60,000 bases of DNA. Origin: Adiantum capillus-veneris. Its lineage: Eukaryota; Streptophyta; Polypodiopsida; Polypodiales; Pteridaceae. The stretch spans positions 158,616,247-158,676,246 of the forward strand of contig CM043943.1 in NCBI GenBank assembly GCA_014529385.2, given 5' to 3'. The number at the start of each line of letters is the position of its first letter. Within the stretch, counting starts at the first letter, position 1. Shown in pieces: positions 22,505 through 34,199 of this stretch. A program made the translations under genes and the position numbers. A model generated the notes under the pieces. That model searched no databases. It was not told the origin of the DNA and saw only the letters and a program-made list of their open reading frames with translations.

Positions 22505-23469
22505 AGCTACCAGAAACTCGAGAGGCAACCACAATCGAAGATCCAGCCCCAGCTCAAGAGGTGGCCTCGACTTCAGGAATCTCTGAAGAAGAAGAACAAA
22601 GGCTCCATGACCAAATAGAAAAGTCAACAGAGGAGAGTGCCAAGGCGGAAATGGAATGGGAGAGGAGACTCCTAATCTCCATTAGACTTCAGGGACTAGA
22701 CACAAAAGTGCTCCATGAGGAGTGGATGCAACCCAGCCTGCCTTTCCCTTTGATGAATTTTGAAGTGATAAAAACGAAAAAGAGAATAGAGGAGGAGCAA
22801 TATGTCGCTCTTTACGAAGGCGACATCACAAAAGAGGAACAATCAAAGAAGATTGTAGATTCGCAGCCTAGATGGAGGAAAGGTTGGCTGAACAAATACC
22901 CAGCCTACCTCATCTACTTGGTAGAGGCACCAAAGGAGATTCGGGAGGATGCAACCTTCTGCCCGGTGCCAAGAGTCAGAAGCTGGAAAGAGCATGGCAA
23001 GATTGCAGAAAAGAAGCCAAATTGGCTTAATTACCCCAGGATGCCAGGACCAAAGGTAGGAGAGAGAATAGGTAAAGCCTACATGGTGAAAACCCTAACG
23101 GGCACCATCAAGCTCTTTACTGGCTCTCCTGACCTTTCGTGTCAGATGCTCAAGAAAATTTGTAGGACTCTCTTAGCTTGCATTGAAGTGTTCGCGCCAG
23201 ATAAAGCCACGACCTCGAGTCTACTATCGATGGCCGACACAGTGACTGATATGATATATGATCTTTCATTGCAGCCTTCTCCAAAAGTGTTGCACCTCCT
23301 ATACCAGAGGATTATGTTTTTGCCTAGCTTCCACATGCAAACATTCGAAGAAGCTTTCTACACCGGCTTTTTCACCCACGAAAGTAAAATATTCGGCCCA
23401 ACCTTGACCATCGGCAACCTACGATACGAATCACATTTGCAGATGCTCAAGACGACAGGACTTTATTGA
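22501..23469 (+). pseudogene. Element A 3' ORF, C-terminal part (shifted frame)
   Basis: Open in the frame one back from the previous part; coding-like text can be followed upstream to about 22,460 (ETPHEESGGAAIELPE), which suggests a recent frame break. The first 70 residues are acidic and helical, then a globular region follows with W-rich segments (PRWRKGWLNKYPAYLIYLVE, KKPNWLNYPRMPG) and a conserved-looking helical end (LLACIEVFAPDK, SSLLSMADTVTDMIYDL). I do not recognise the fold. The stop at 23467-23469 lies 38 bp before the polypurine tract, so the ORF reaches the very end of the internal region. Confidence 0.55.
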
Positions 23470-23506
23470 CCAAGCATAAAAGTCATGTCAGGGACGACAT
23501 GAACGC

Positions 23507-23518
23507 GGAGGGGGGGAG
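23507..23518 (+). other. Polypurine tract of element A
   Basis: GGAGGGGGGGAG abuts the TG of the LTR at 23519, the standard position for a plus-strand primer. Confidence 0.75.
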
Positions 23519-24451
23519 TGTTGAGCCAGCAGAGGATCACACCCACATTTTTGCTCACACTCATCATTTTTGTAACCATTGATTGTAATAAATGTCTTTC
23601 CGACATTGATTTTGAATTGAGCCATTCATTAAGTAACGGGACTCAATTGAGTTTCCAGCTTGTAATCCCGAAGTAATTTCACTTGCTGATGTAATTAGTT
23701 AGAGATGTTCTCACCTCCAAGGCTGAGGTATATAAGCCAAAGTTTTTGTAACCTAAGGAGAATTCAGATTATTAATCAAAGTGAGTTTTTGAGCGCCGTG
23801 ACTGTGTCTGAGAGAGAGTGAGAGAGTCTTATCTACTTGCTACGCGAGCTACGGAGCCGCCATTGGAGAAGCGACACCGCCATTGTGTTAGCAACGGCGA
23901 GAGCTACGCACAGATACCAAGAGTGCGCGTTATCGGCTTCTATGTGTGGTAAGTTCCTACGAGCTTCGGTGTGAGTTTTCTTCCAACTCGTGTGTCGGAA
24001 TAGAGCGTGCAACATATCTATAGAACCACAACGAGTAGAGCTACACATTAGTACCATCGGGGTCAAGTTTTGGTCACCTGTATTTTTCGCCTGTCTTCAT
24101 ACGCGTTTACCGCACGGAGTGGTTATAGGTTGATTTTGCAGTTCAAGTCTTTAGGGTGTTGTTCTTACCTAGTGCATAGACTTCCCCTTGAGTTTGAGAT
24201 CGATTCAATGATTCTAGATCCTGTTTCGTATAGCATTCGTTCGTAGTACGGATTTCAGTCACTTGCGTATTTTAGAACTTAGATTTGATTTCCTTAGTAG
24301 TGATTGTCATTAGAAGGTCGAGTAGGTGATTTGACACCCACCTAGTTGTTTCCATGCGCCTGCGGGTCAAGCTCCGTCCTCGTCTGACAAATTCTGTTGT
24401 TGGTTGAGTTCTCGCTATTTAGCTTCCGCTAGCGGCGTAACTGCCTTAACA
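23519..24451 (+). repeat. 3' LTR of element A
   Basis: 933 bp from TGTTGAGCC to CTTAACA, with short inverted termini TGTT/AACA. A TATATAA box is at 23729-23735. The next bases CTAAG (24452-24456) are where the older LTR sequence resumes and are the expected target duplication; the partner copy would lie outside the left edge. Its 5' LTR is not in the window. Confidence 0.75.
23729..23735 (+). promoter_or_regulatory. TATA box in the element A LTR
   Basis: TATATAA within GAGGTATATAAGCC, with a plausible transcription start about 30 bp on. Confidence 0.5.
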
Positions 24452-24725
24452 CTAAGGTTTGACCATTGGACTTTAAATTGAAAATTGGAACCTTAGCATT
24501 TTGGAAGTCTTAATGGGCTGAACCTTAGGGTCTTTGAAGCCCATTGTTGCACATTGCTCTTTTGCAAATGGCCCCCCCATTTGGATCCATATTTTCCCTC
24601 CTTTGGATCCCTTCTGTGGCCGATCTGCCAGGTTAACCAATATTCTAGCTTTTTCTCCCTTGGTACTTTCCCATATTAAATGATCAATTTAACATGAGAA
24701 AATCATTTAGGAGAATTAGATATTA
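24452..24725 (-). repeat. Truncated 3' LTR of element 3
   Basis: Matches 29559-29834 of the 5' LTR of the same old element and the corresponding part of LTR1-3. Its left part was split off by the insertion of element A and lies beyond the left window edge if the nesting is right. Confidence 0.75.
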
Positions 24726-24854
24726 GTAACGAAAGTAGATCAAAGGTCCCAATGGGAGAAGTACTTACCCTTAGTGGAGGATGCCTACAATAACATTGTA
24801 CATACTTCCACAGGAAAATCACCTTTCAAGATAATTGAGGGAAGATCCAAAAGT
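24726..24854 (+). pseudogene. Inverted integrase fragment of element 3
   Basis: Reads in plus orientation, opposite to the rest of the element: VDQRSQWEKYLPLVE then AYNNIVHTSTGK and IIEGRSKS, equal to residues about 1402-1444 of the intact polyprotein. It is flanked by the LTR end (24711-24727) and the same LTR end in inverted form (24853-24876). The three junctions share 2-3 bp (GT, GTC, TTC). Confidence 0.8.
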
Positions 24855-24876
24855 CATAATAACTAATATCTAATTC
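24853..24876 (+). repeat. Inverted LTR terminus
   Basis: About 24 bp of the LTR start (GTCATAATAACTAATATC...) in reverse orientation between the inverted integrase piece and the RT region. Confidence 0.75.
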
Positions 24877-27850
24877 TTTGTTAGGTCATTTAATGGTCCT
24901 GCTATTAGTGAGAACTTTTCTATGAAGTGTCTATAGTATGCACACATACCTATAAAGCTTCTTAATTCATGAAGATTCCTTGGATTAGGCCATCCTTTTA
25001 TTACCTCTGGCTTTGATGGATCCATTTGGATGCCATCTTGAGAGATAATGTGACCTAAATACTGAATTTCTTGTAAGAAAAACTCACTTTTCTTTCGATT
25101 AGCATAAAGTTTGTTCTCTCGTAGAACTTGAAATATTACTTGGAGGTGTTGCGAATTAGAGTGGATGATAATATCATCAAACAACACTCCAGTAAAGGTT
25201 CGATGAGGCCTGAATAGCTTCTCCATCAAGCGGTTGAATGTGGCTGGTGCATTGGTCAAGCCAAAAGGCATGACTATATATTTGTAAAGACCAAACGTAG
25301 TGCGAAATTTGATCTTTACAATATCTTGATAAACTATCCTTATTTGATGGTAGCCACTTTTTAGGTCAATTCTACTAAAGTAGCTCGACCCTTGTAGCTT
25401 ATCAAATAGGTCTTCTACCCGTGGAACGGGAAACCTATTTTTGATAGTGATTCTATTTAGTGCTCTATAGTTGACACACATACGATATGTGCCGTCTTTC
25501 TTTTGCACTAATAGACCGGGTGAGCAAAATGGAGATGAGCTAGGCCTAACCATGCCCTTCTCAACTAACTCATGCACTTGCCGCATAATCTCCTCTTGTT
25601 GAGCTTGAGAAACTCTATAAGGAGGTTTATTAGGTGGTGAACTTCTTGGAAGAAGTTCAATTGCATGGTCATCATTGCCTCGTTTAGGAGGTAGTTCAGA
25701 AGGGATGTCGTCAATAAAAACATCTTGAAATCCCTTGAGAAAATTGGATAACTCTAATTCTTTGTGATTGTTTATATTTTCTTTTGGCAAAGCATTAGGT
25801 TCATTTTGAGAATCTTTAACAAAAATCATGTACACGAAAATAGAGCTCTTTATTGACTTATTGAAAGCTTGCGTATGTACAATGGGTATGGTGTTACCCA
25901 ACTCCTTAGCATCTATGTACATATCTTTTTCCCTGAACCTAAAGAAGATTCTCCTTTCAAGGAATTTAACATTGGTAGCCATGCGATCAAAACATGGTGC
26001 CCCTAGGATTACATCCTCATGCTTGAGAGGAGAGATAAAGAAGTCCTATTTGTCCACATAGCTTTGGACATGGAGCCTCAATTTCCCAATTAAGTGAGTG
26101 TCTGAAGCTTCTTGTCCCTTGAAAGCACCATTGGCGGTTAGGACATCTCCCATCTGATCGGCTTGGATGCCTAGCTTGGTGGCAAACTCTGTGGATATGA
26201 AATTGTGAGTAGAACCAGGGTCAAAGAGAATAAAAGCATCATGTTCTCTTACCTTTCCCCAAGCATGGCATAGAGAAGATCCTTTGTGGTGAGCTTCCTC
26301 TTCTTGGATTTCAACCAAGGTAGCTCTAGGAGGCTCATGGCGGGTGTTCTTTTGTGGGCAAGCACGGTACACATGCACTTGCTCGCAGCATTTGAAACAA
26401 CGGTTATCCTTACGATAACGCTCAAGCTCTTCAGGAGAGAGTTTGTTTTTGCCTTTGTAAACTCCCTTCTCCTTAGCTTTGTTGTTATTGGAATTGCCTT
26501 AGGAGACTTTTGGACATTGTCCTTCCCCTTAGGCTCATTAGAACCCTTGTTTTCCGTGGGCTTAGGATTTCTCTTAGCCCCTGTTTGGAAATTGATTCGC
26601 GAGGCCACCATAGTATGGTGTATGACCGCATATATGGTGCATGGCTTTTGGGAGTTAACATACTCCGCCATTTCTTCAGTTAAGCCCGCACAAAATTGTT
26701 GTTTTTGCTCTCCAAAATCCATCTTTTTGAAGACAGTGGCTTTAAGATGTAAGTCACAAAACTTGTCTACATATTTGTGAATGAATTTGTAGGGAGAGAG
26801 CTTCAAGCTTCGCCATTCGGTGAGTACTTTGTCTTTGGCATTGGTGGCCAAAAACTGCTTCATAATGGAAGCTCTTAAAGCTTTCCATGTTTGTGGAGCT
26901 TCACCGTTTGCCCGTGGGCTAGACCACCATTGCCTGGCAGACTTTTGAAAATGCATAGCTACATGGTGTAGCTAAGAGGACTCCGTGAAGCCCTCATCTC
27001 CAAATGCCACATTGAATTGTTGGATGAAAGCCAAGACTTTGTCCGTAGCACCAAAGGTGCCAGTGTAGATAAGGAAAGAGATGCTCTTTCCTCCCCCTTT
27101 GAACTTCTTGAGCGTGGACGATCTCTTCCATGTGGCATAGGATTTCCTATGGCCTCTTCTTTTTGATGGTTCAAAAGTTGCACCATCGCTTTCTTCAGAA
27201 GATGAAGAATTTGAGGAAGATGGAGAAGAGGATGACCTCTTTCTCGCCTTTTTCTTACCTTGTTCCTCCTTGTGTGCACCATCACTTTCTTCATAAGAGG
27301 AAGAGGATGAAGAACATGGAGAAGAGGGTGACCTCTTTCTCACCTTTTTCTTCTCTTGTTTTCTGTCATCCCTCTTTGAATTACGGTGTGGAGAAGTGTA
27401 CGATGGTCTTCTCTGTTTAGGAGGTCATGGAGAGCGTTTTGCCCGTTGTCTTTGTGGAGCCATCTCCGTCGAGGTGGTGGGAGACTCACTTCTTTCTTGT
27501 TCTTTTGGTGGGGGCTCTTGAGTTCTCCTTTGGGAAGGAGATGCGTCATCAAGTAGTAAATTTTGCCCTTCGTACGGATCCTCTTCTTCTTTCCGAATCG
27601 GAGAGAGGCCTCTTTTGGAAGTCTCACAAGGAGGCTTCCTAGGTACTCTCTTGTCATGGTGGGGAGCTTGGAGAATCCCATAAGCACGAAGCTGTTGTTG
27701 CACTTCATTTTGGAGGGATGGATTGCCCATGGCTTGTTGAAGCCTAGATACAAGGTAGTTAACAAGCATAGGGGCATCATTAGTAGTCTGCTCATTAACA
27801 AAATCAAAGTTATCAACATTAATTTCACTCTCTTTATTATTGTCAGCCAT
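24877..27850 (-). pseudogene. Decayed Gag-Pol of element 3 (Gag to RT only)
   Basis: A diverged relative of the intact polyprotein, lost after the RT/RNase H border. Parts from 5' to 3': gag start ATG at 27850 (MADNNKESEINVDNFDF); Arg/Ser-rich segment broken by frameshifts near 27,340-27,430; Gag domain at 26249-26956 with a stop just before it at about 26,970; knuckle damaged (CFKCCEQVH, two Gly lost); protease with DPGSTHNFIS kept, then a nonsense codon in VDK-stop near 26,048; RT at 24870-25982 with LFDD present and five residues missing in the EEHKQHLQ region. RNase H, most of integrase and the chromodomain are deleted. The many lesions show it is much older than the tandem pair. Confidence 0.9.
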
Positions 27851-28256
27851 TCTAACAACTTTTAGGTGTAAATTTTTTAAGCTGTACTTTGGCACTTTAA
27901 GCCCGAGTTGCTACTCCTCTTTACCCCTTTAGAAAAGCACTCAAGCTACTGTACTTGTGGCTCAAATATCATTAATTGCAAGGAATAGAAGAGAGGGTGT
28001 TTCAACATCAAAACAGTACCGGCTCTTGTCAAGCTTCTAATAGCTCAATAGTGGTTAAGCTATAGGCAAGCCCCGTAGGACTCCACTATTAAGACCATAG
28101 CTTTCGATGGTGATGCCCCATTATCTGTACAAAGGCAGGCGCACTGCAAGGCTAATAAAATCCCTATTCTACTTACTCAATTGCAATTAATAATACCAAC
28201 CATTTATAGCTAGTTGGAGGACCTCCCTTCTTGAGCAAGAAAAAGAGAAACCTTGT

Positions 28257-28268
28257 GCTTTGATACCA
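28257..28268 (-). other. Degraded primer binding site of element 3
   Basis: TGGTATCAAAGC on the coding strand, one change from the iMet-type site, 1 nt from the LTR. Confidence 0.7.
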
Positions 28269-28269
28269 A

Positions 28270-29842
28270 TGTAACATTTAACGGCCTAGTAACTTGTGTG
28301 TAGTGGAAAATAGCATAGACATATTGAGCATTTCATTAGAATATATTCCTAACGAGCATAGCAAGAGTGCTTGGATGGAGAGAGCAACAAAAAACATAAC
28401 ACCTAGATAGATAGGCATGAACAATCCTTCAAAAGAGAGAGAAATTAAGCTATTGACAACATGTGAGGACCGGATTTATACGGAGCCCGTCCCCCCTCCA
28501 AAAGGCTTTGTATTATAGGGCATCAAGGGAGACATTTAACAATACAATTCTTTGTGTTCCTTCAATATCTAGCTAGTGCAATGAAGATGGAAGCTTCAAG
28601 AACTAGCAAACACTCTAAACACAACATCAATTCCCTCACGGTCTCAGACCCAAGACCTCCCACACCTTCGAAGACGGTGAGAGCTAGCGGGGTATGAGAG
28701 TAGATCGAGAGGAAGAAGGAGTAATCTTACGAGAAAGAAGTATATCTCCTCACCTAATCACTCATAATAGCTTAGCATAGCTTAGTAATTAGCGTGGTAG
28801 AAGAGATGAGCATGGTAGAGGAGCTGAGCATGCTTTGAAGCTTGGCTCTTGGTTGGATTTGCATCACAAAGCCAAGAGTTGTTGGTGTAGGCCTCCCTTC
28901 TCACAAGCTTGGAGTAGGTGATGAGCTTTCTTGAGAAGGAGAGGGAGAGAATCTTCTTGCTTCACACATGAGAGTGTGTGTGTGTGTGTGTGTGTGATTA
29001 TGCCTTGCCAAAATCAGCCCCCTCTCTCTCGTGGTCAACCCCTCTTGGAAAATACTCATGCTGACACCCTAATGGACCCTGCAAAGCTTAGCCAATGAAA
29101 ATTGAGAAGCATGTGTCCCCCTTTCCCCTTTTGTGAGAGCTTTAGGTAATTAAATAAATCAATTAATCTCTCATTGGACCCCTTTGTCTTCTGGCCAATA
29201 GGAGTCAGGCAAGCCATTGGGCTGCTGAATGCATTGGACCCCTTTGGAGACTGGCCAATAGTCTTCTAGAGAGCTTAATTCTTATCGGTTCTTTTATCAA
29301 GTGTTTTTAAATGAATTAAGCTAGATTACTCTAGCCTAGTTGGTCCACCTCTATGGCCATCCAATAGGATTTGAGTACACCTTGGGGGCAACTAGGCTAG
29401 GGAGCTGACATGTGTCTACTATGCCCTTTGTGTAAAGGGGCTTGCATGAGTGTGTGTGTGTGTGTTTCTCTCTCATCCCATTTTAAAAGGGCTCACTCCG
29501 TCCTATGTAGGGATCTAGGAAGACTTTTTACGGTACACTTACAAAGCATCCAATATCCCTAAGGTTTGACCATTGGACTTTACATTGAAAATTGAAACCT
29601 TAGAATTTTGGAAGTCTTAATGGGCTGAACCTTAGGGTATTTGAAGCCCATTGTTGCACATTGCTCTTTTGCAAATGGCCCCCCCTTTGGATCCCTATTT
29701 TCTTCCTTTGGATCCCTATTGTGGCTGATCTGCTAGCTTAACCAATATTCTAGCTTTTTCTCCCCTGGTACTTCCCCATATTAAATGATCACTTTAACAT
29801 GAGAAAATCATTTAGGAGAATTAGATATTAGTTATTATGACA
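28270..29842 (-). repeat. 5' LTR of element 3
   Basis: 1573 bp, TGTAACATTTAACGG to TATTATGACA in plus orientation, clearly related to LTR1-3 but with many substitutions and small indels. It keeps the CCAAT-type boxes in part and a longer GT microsatellite near 28,976-28,997. The right flank begins CCCTT. Confidence 0.88.
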
Positions 29843-32800
29843 CCCTTTAGCCACCTAGGAGAGATGATATGATGAGATGGTCCAATAGCAAGAGGATGCA
29901 ACCTCTCTAGCCAATGATTGTAAAGCACTAAGCCTACGTAAGAGGCTACTCTCTAATGAAGCATTTTGCACTTTGATTGTGTCTATAATTTCTCTCCTTA
30001 TGCTCTTGCCCTTGGCATAAACTAACCCTAATATCCATCTCTCTAACCCTAACCCTAACACCATGGCCAAGCTAAGGCTCCATCCTCCATAGCTTAATGC
30101 TACACCATTGGTGATTAGAGAACACACTTTTGCTACTACCCCAACAAGTGGTTTGAGAGTCAACGATTTTGTATCTAGGCCTATCACTCAACTAATCTCT
30201 ATTTGGATTAGCTTAATAATCCCAATTCCTACTTACAATTTGGGCACAATCATGCTCCACTATCCTTTGGTGATTAAGAGAGGAGGAACTTTCATTTTGG
30301 GTTGTTCTCTTGCATAGTTTTCATTTTGAAGTTTTTCCTGATCATGGTTTAGTATCTTTCATTATTATGATTTTTTCTTGCTAATAATGCTTGATTGGAG
30401 CTAAATTGAGTGCATTAGAGGTAAGTCCTCTCGTGTCCATATTGCTATATCCTAGCACTTGAGCAAACTTGCATTGCTTTTAATTATTGCATTGTGTGTG
30501 TGTGCGCGCGCATGCATGTGTCAATTCCTGTCATACCCATCATCCCTAAAAGCCTATGCTCAAGTTCTTGGGCTATGGCCTCCTCTTAAGCCCAATCAAG
30601 TTTGTTCTTTTGAACCCATAAGCTCCACATACTGTCACAACAAGCTTAAAAATTACAAATTTCACCCTCATTGACAAGCATCCAAAAGTGGTGGCTTGGC
30701 TTAAGGTGCACATACCTAATCTTGGCAATAGGGAGAGTGTGGGGCCAAAGCTCATGCACCATATTTAGGCTCCATGGGCAAATTCCAAGTGACACTCAAC
30801 CGGATTTTTCAGCAAAGGCGTGCAATTTCTAGACCATCAGAGGACACCAAGTAGTACGCTTAACTACAGTTGATTTGTGTTTTGGGTATACCACAAATTG
30901 AACATGTTTCTTTTGCTACTAAGTGCCAACTACCGTCCAATGCATACTATCGGTTGTCTACAACTTGCTGACCGCACATGTGGTAGAATATCATTCACCA
31001 AGCTCGATCATTCATGCTCACGAGGAGCCATTCCCACGGTGTAGATTCCCACTCACGACCCTATTTAGGGCTTCTTCCCCACAATCAACAAGTAGTAGGC
31101 AATCAACAAAAGCCAAGGTGTTAGCGGGTCATCGCAACAGATGTGTGTAGCACAGCTATCTAACACTAACATAATAACGTCAATACTCAGGGAAGTGACT
31201 CGGATGAGGCATGGAGACACTTTGAGCATGCCAACCTCAAGAAGTGAACCTAACAAGCAAAACACCACTCCCACATCAAAAAAATCTGCCTATGTCCTTT
31301 CTCACCACTCTCGGACATCACGCCATTTTGATGACTAAACAGGCTCTGATCGTCGTGTAACTTTAAGGGAAACTATATTAGGTCTAAGGGGATAAGTCTA
31401 CAAAGTCTAATTGCAATATGAAAAGATACCAAAATCACGATCCAACATATACAAGGTCATAAAATTGCGACATAACAGTCCAAACAGGCTGCCCTAAGGT
31501 CTAATAACACTCTCCTATGGTCAAAATGTCAAAAAATAGTGATTTAAGCACTCAAATTAAAGATTAGGCTTGTAGACGTGAAGTCACAAACCCTGAAAAA
31601 ACTTGAAATGCTTACACTTAAATGAAAGAGCAAGGAAATGGAAACACAATGCAACTTTTGGAATTAAAAGTGGACTAGCCAAACATTAAAAAGGTCAATT
31701 ACAACTTAGAGCTGTTTGGCCCCTTGAGCGTACATACACAAAGTCACTCCCTTCTCCAAAAGATAAGCCTTCTTTTCATACTAGGGTTATTTTATTTTAT
31801 ACTTAGGACTTTCTAAACAGCCAATGACCAGGCTCACATGGGCTTTTACAAATATCATGAAAGAATTACAACTCAGAGAATAGATTTGCTACTCTGGAAT
31901 CAAGATTTACACTTAGTAAAACTACAATAGCTTGAAAAAATAATAGAGTATAAATCTATTAAAATGTGGTGGTCGGATAGGTGGACGCCCGTATGTTGAA
32001 ATGACCGAACACTCTCCCATTCCTAGCTTGTGTCGTCCCTTGACATGACCATGTGCAATCTTGTCATTAGTGTTGTGTTTAGATTGTTTTTAAGGCTGGT
32101 GTTTAACTTTGACATTGCTTTGTATTTGATGACATTCCCCCTTTTCTTGAGTGATTTATATCTACCGTGTTGTTTTGGTTGATATGTGAGTTGGACATCT
32201 ATTATTGCACATTCTCCTTTTTGTGGCCACTTTTGGCAGTGACGATGGCTAGTGGTTTTGCATGCCTTTTTGGGAACTGAATCCTTTTGTGAGGTCCCCA
32301 ACCCGCCAATACCAAGATCGGGATGGGATCCTTGACAGGTCTCTAGGTCTGATAAAAATCAGAGTCTCTAAATAAGAAAAATCCAAGGAATAGACCTTTA
32401 CCATTGACAATGGCTTGGGTCTATAGACTTAGAAGAAGACCTAGTCCTGTCTCGCAGCGGAAACGGGACAACGTATTAAAAGTCCAAAAAACTATTTCAG
32501 CCCTATAACTGCCACAATTGGGCTAAGGTATCCTCAACCGATGCTTTTTTCCCCCTAACAGATGTGAGGGCACAGCCACTGGTGGACTCCTCTTCCAAGT
32601 GAAGAAGTTTTCTAAACGTTTTAATGCGCAGGGATGGATAGTCACCTGACTAATCAGGTCCACCCATCCATGATTGACAACCTTAGTCAATCCCCACTTA
32701 CCACCCCGCACTCACACATGATTCTTTTGTTATTTAATTACTACCACGTTCTTATTACAATTAAAATAATGATTCCTTTTATCCTTCATAACAGAATTTT

Positions 32801-33477
32801 ATTAAAACAGCCCTTGAAAACAGTATTGAAAACATTCTTTTAGCAAACAGACATCTTTAAACTTAAGACAGGGTACTGTCAATCAAAACATTATCCATAA
32901 TAACCATGACCAGTACTCTTCTTGTCTCAAGACCACCTAAGGGTGAAAAAAAACGACACCCATTCCTTATTCATAATCTGGAGTGGATAAACCCCCACCC
33001 AAGGTTTTGGGCGCCCATACACCAAATCAGTTGCCCATACAACCGGGCGGCTTCCCTATGATAAAAAACGGTATCCTAACTTATGTAGAAACATCAAGAC
33101 ATGACATGGAGTATAAATTCATCGTTCATGGGGATAACCGACTTATCCGTGGCTAGAAAGCCATCATTATCATCAATTTATACCAAGGAGTCGGAGGTGT
33201 CTTGAGACAAGCTGTCTTAAGGATGATCAATCATATCTTTCCTAACTCAACCAGTTTTAACCCAAACAATTCTTTCCTACTTTATAAACAAATGCACGTT
33301 GGTTTCTTGGAAGTTACCTTTTGACCAATTATTCCTTTTCTGATTCTTACTCACTCCTTACGTATGCAATGTTAACTTATAAAAGAACATAAACTATTTA
33401 AAGACTTAATTGAATAATGGGAAACCCACCTGTGATTGATTAGCCATTTGCTGTTGCACTGGCACCTGAAGACTCTC
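29843..33477. other. Noncoding interval without recognised genes
   Basis: No convincing ORF. Landmarks: two and a half CCCTAA units at about 30,044-30,058, too few to be an interstitial telomere array; an alternating GT/GC stretch at 30,487-30,512; and on the minus strand a G-rich tract (AAGAAAAGGGGGAA, about 32,137-32,150) followed by TGTCATC, which could be a polypurine tract and LTR start. The rest looks like old, unassignable repeat DNA. Confidence 0.4.
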
Positions 33478-33597
33478 CTACGTAGGCCTACTACTAGGCC
33501 CGGCTTCGTCGTCGTGCGACGCTCTAGTTCGTTTTGGAGCTACGTCCTCATCATCATCATCAGATGTAGGATTTGCTTGGGTCTTTTTAGGTGCCAT
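33478..33597 (-). CDS. Short ORF, possible Gag N-terminus or first exon
   Basis: ATG at 33597, 39 codons, then TAG. The product is a basic start (MAPKKTQ), a run of Asp (SDDDDEDV) and a basic/acidic tail. Such starts are common in plant retrotransposon Gag proteins but also in nuclear proteins. After the stop the same frame goes on for about 15 codons to ATCACAG|GTGGG, which could pass for a splice donor. The ATG lies about 2.5 kb downstream of a minus-strand TATA box, with a repeat array between. Confidence 0.3.
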   Translation of the reverse strand: MAPKKTQANPTSDDDDEDVAPKRTRASHDDEAGPSSRPT

Positions 33598-34199
33598 AAC
33601 TTCTTATCATTATAAAAAGGACGTCTAATCATTAGGTAAATTATTTGAAATCTAAACTTAATCTTTGTATTCAACCGTAACCCATTCAAGGTTAAATTTA
33701 TAGTCTTAATGGGTAAATTCTTGACCTAGTAATTTGTTATTTTTCTATATAGGCATGATAACTTTTTCCACCGCTTCCGTAAGGGTTTTCTAAGCTCTCT
33801 TAATTTTCTTATAATTGTCTATATCTTTTTCCTAATTTTCCCATCGACTTTTAAGCTTGGAATCTACTTATTTTGGGCTCAATATTTATTCTATTTATTT
33901 TATCTTAAAGATTTCATTTCCTCAACTTGATATCATAGGTTTACATGTACTATAATTTTCTTAAAAACTTTTGACCACAAAGTCTATTTATTTGAATTAA
34001 TCATTTGCTAAAAATAGGACTTTTGGTCAATTATAATTTCCTATCCTCATTAATTAACTATGGTATAATCACCACAAGTACATAAGGATATTTTTGACCT
34101 CTAGTAATTATCTTATTATTTTCAAACTTAATTATATAAATTTTATTTTCAAATTTTATCTAAAATTAGGATAATTTGACTTAAATAAATATTTATACT

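Noticed and set aside
30044-30058. Interstitial telomere repeat
   Set aside because: Only about two and a half CCCTAA units, no longer array, so chance is sufficient.
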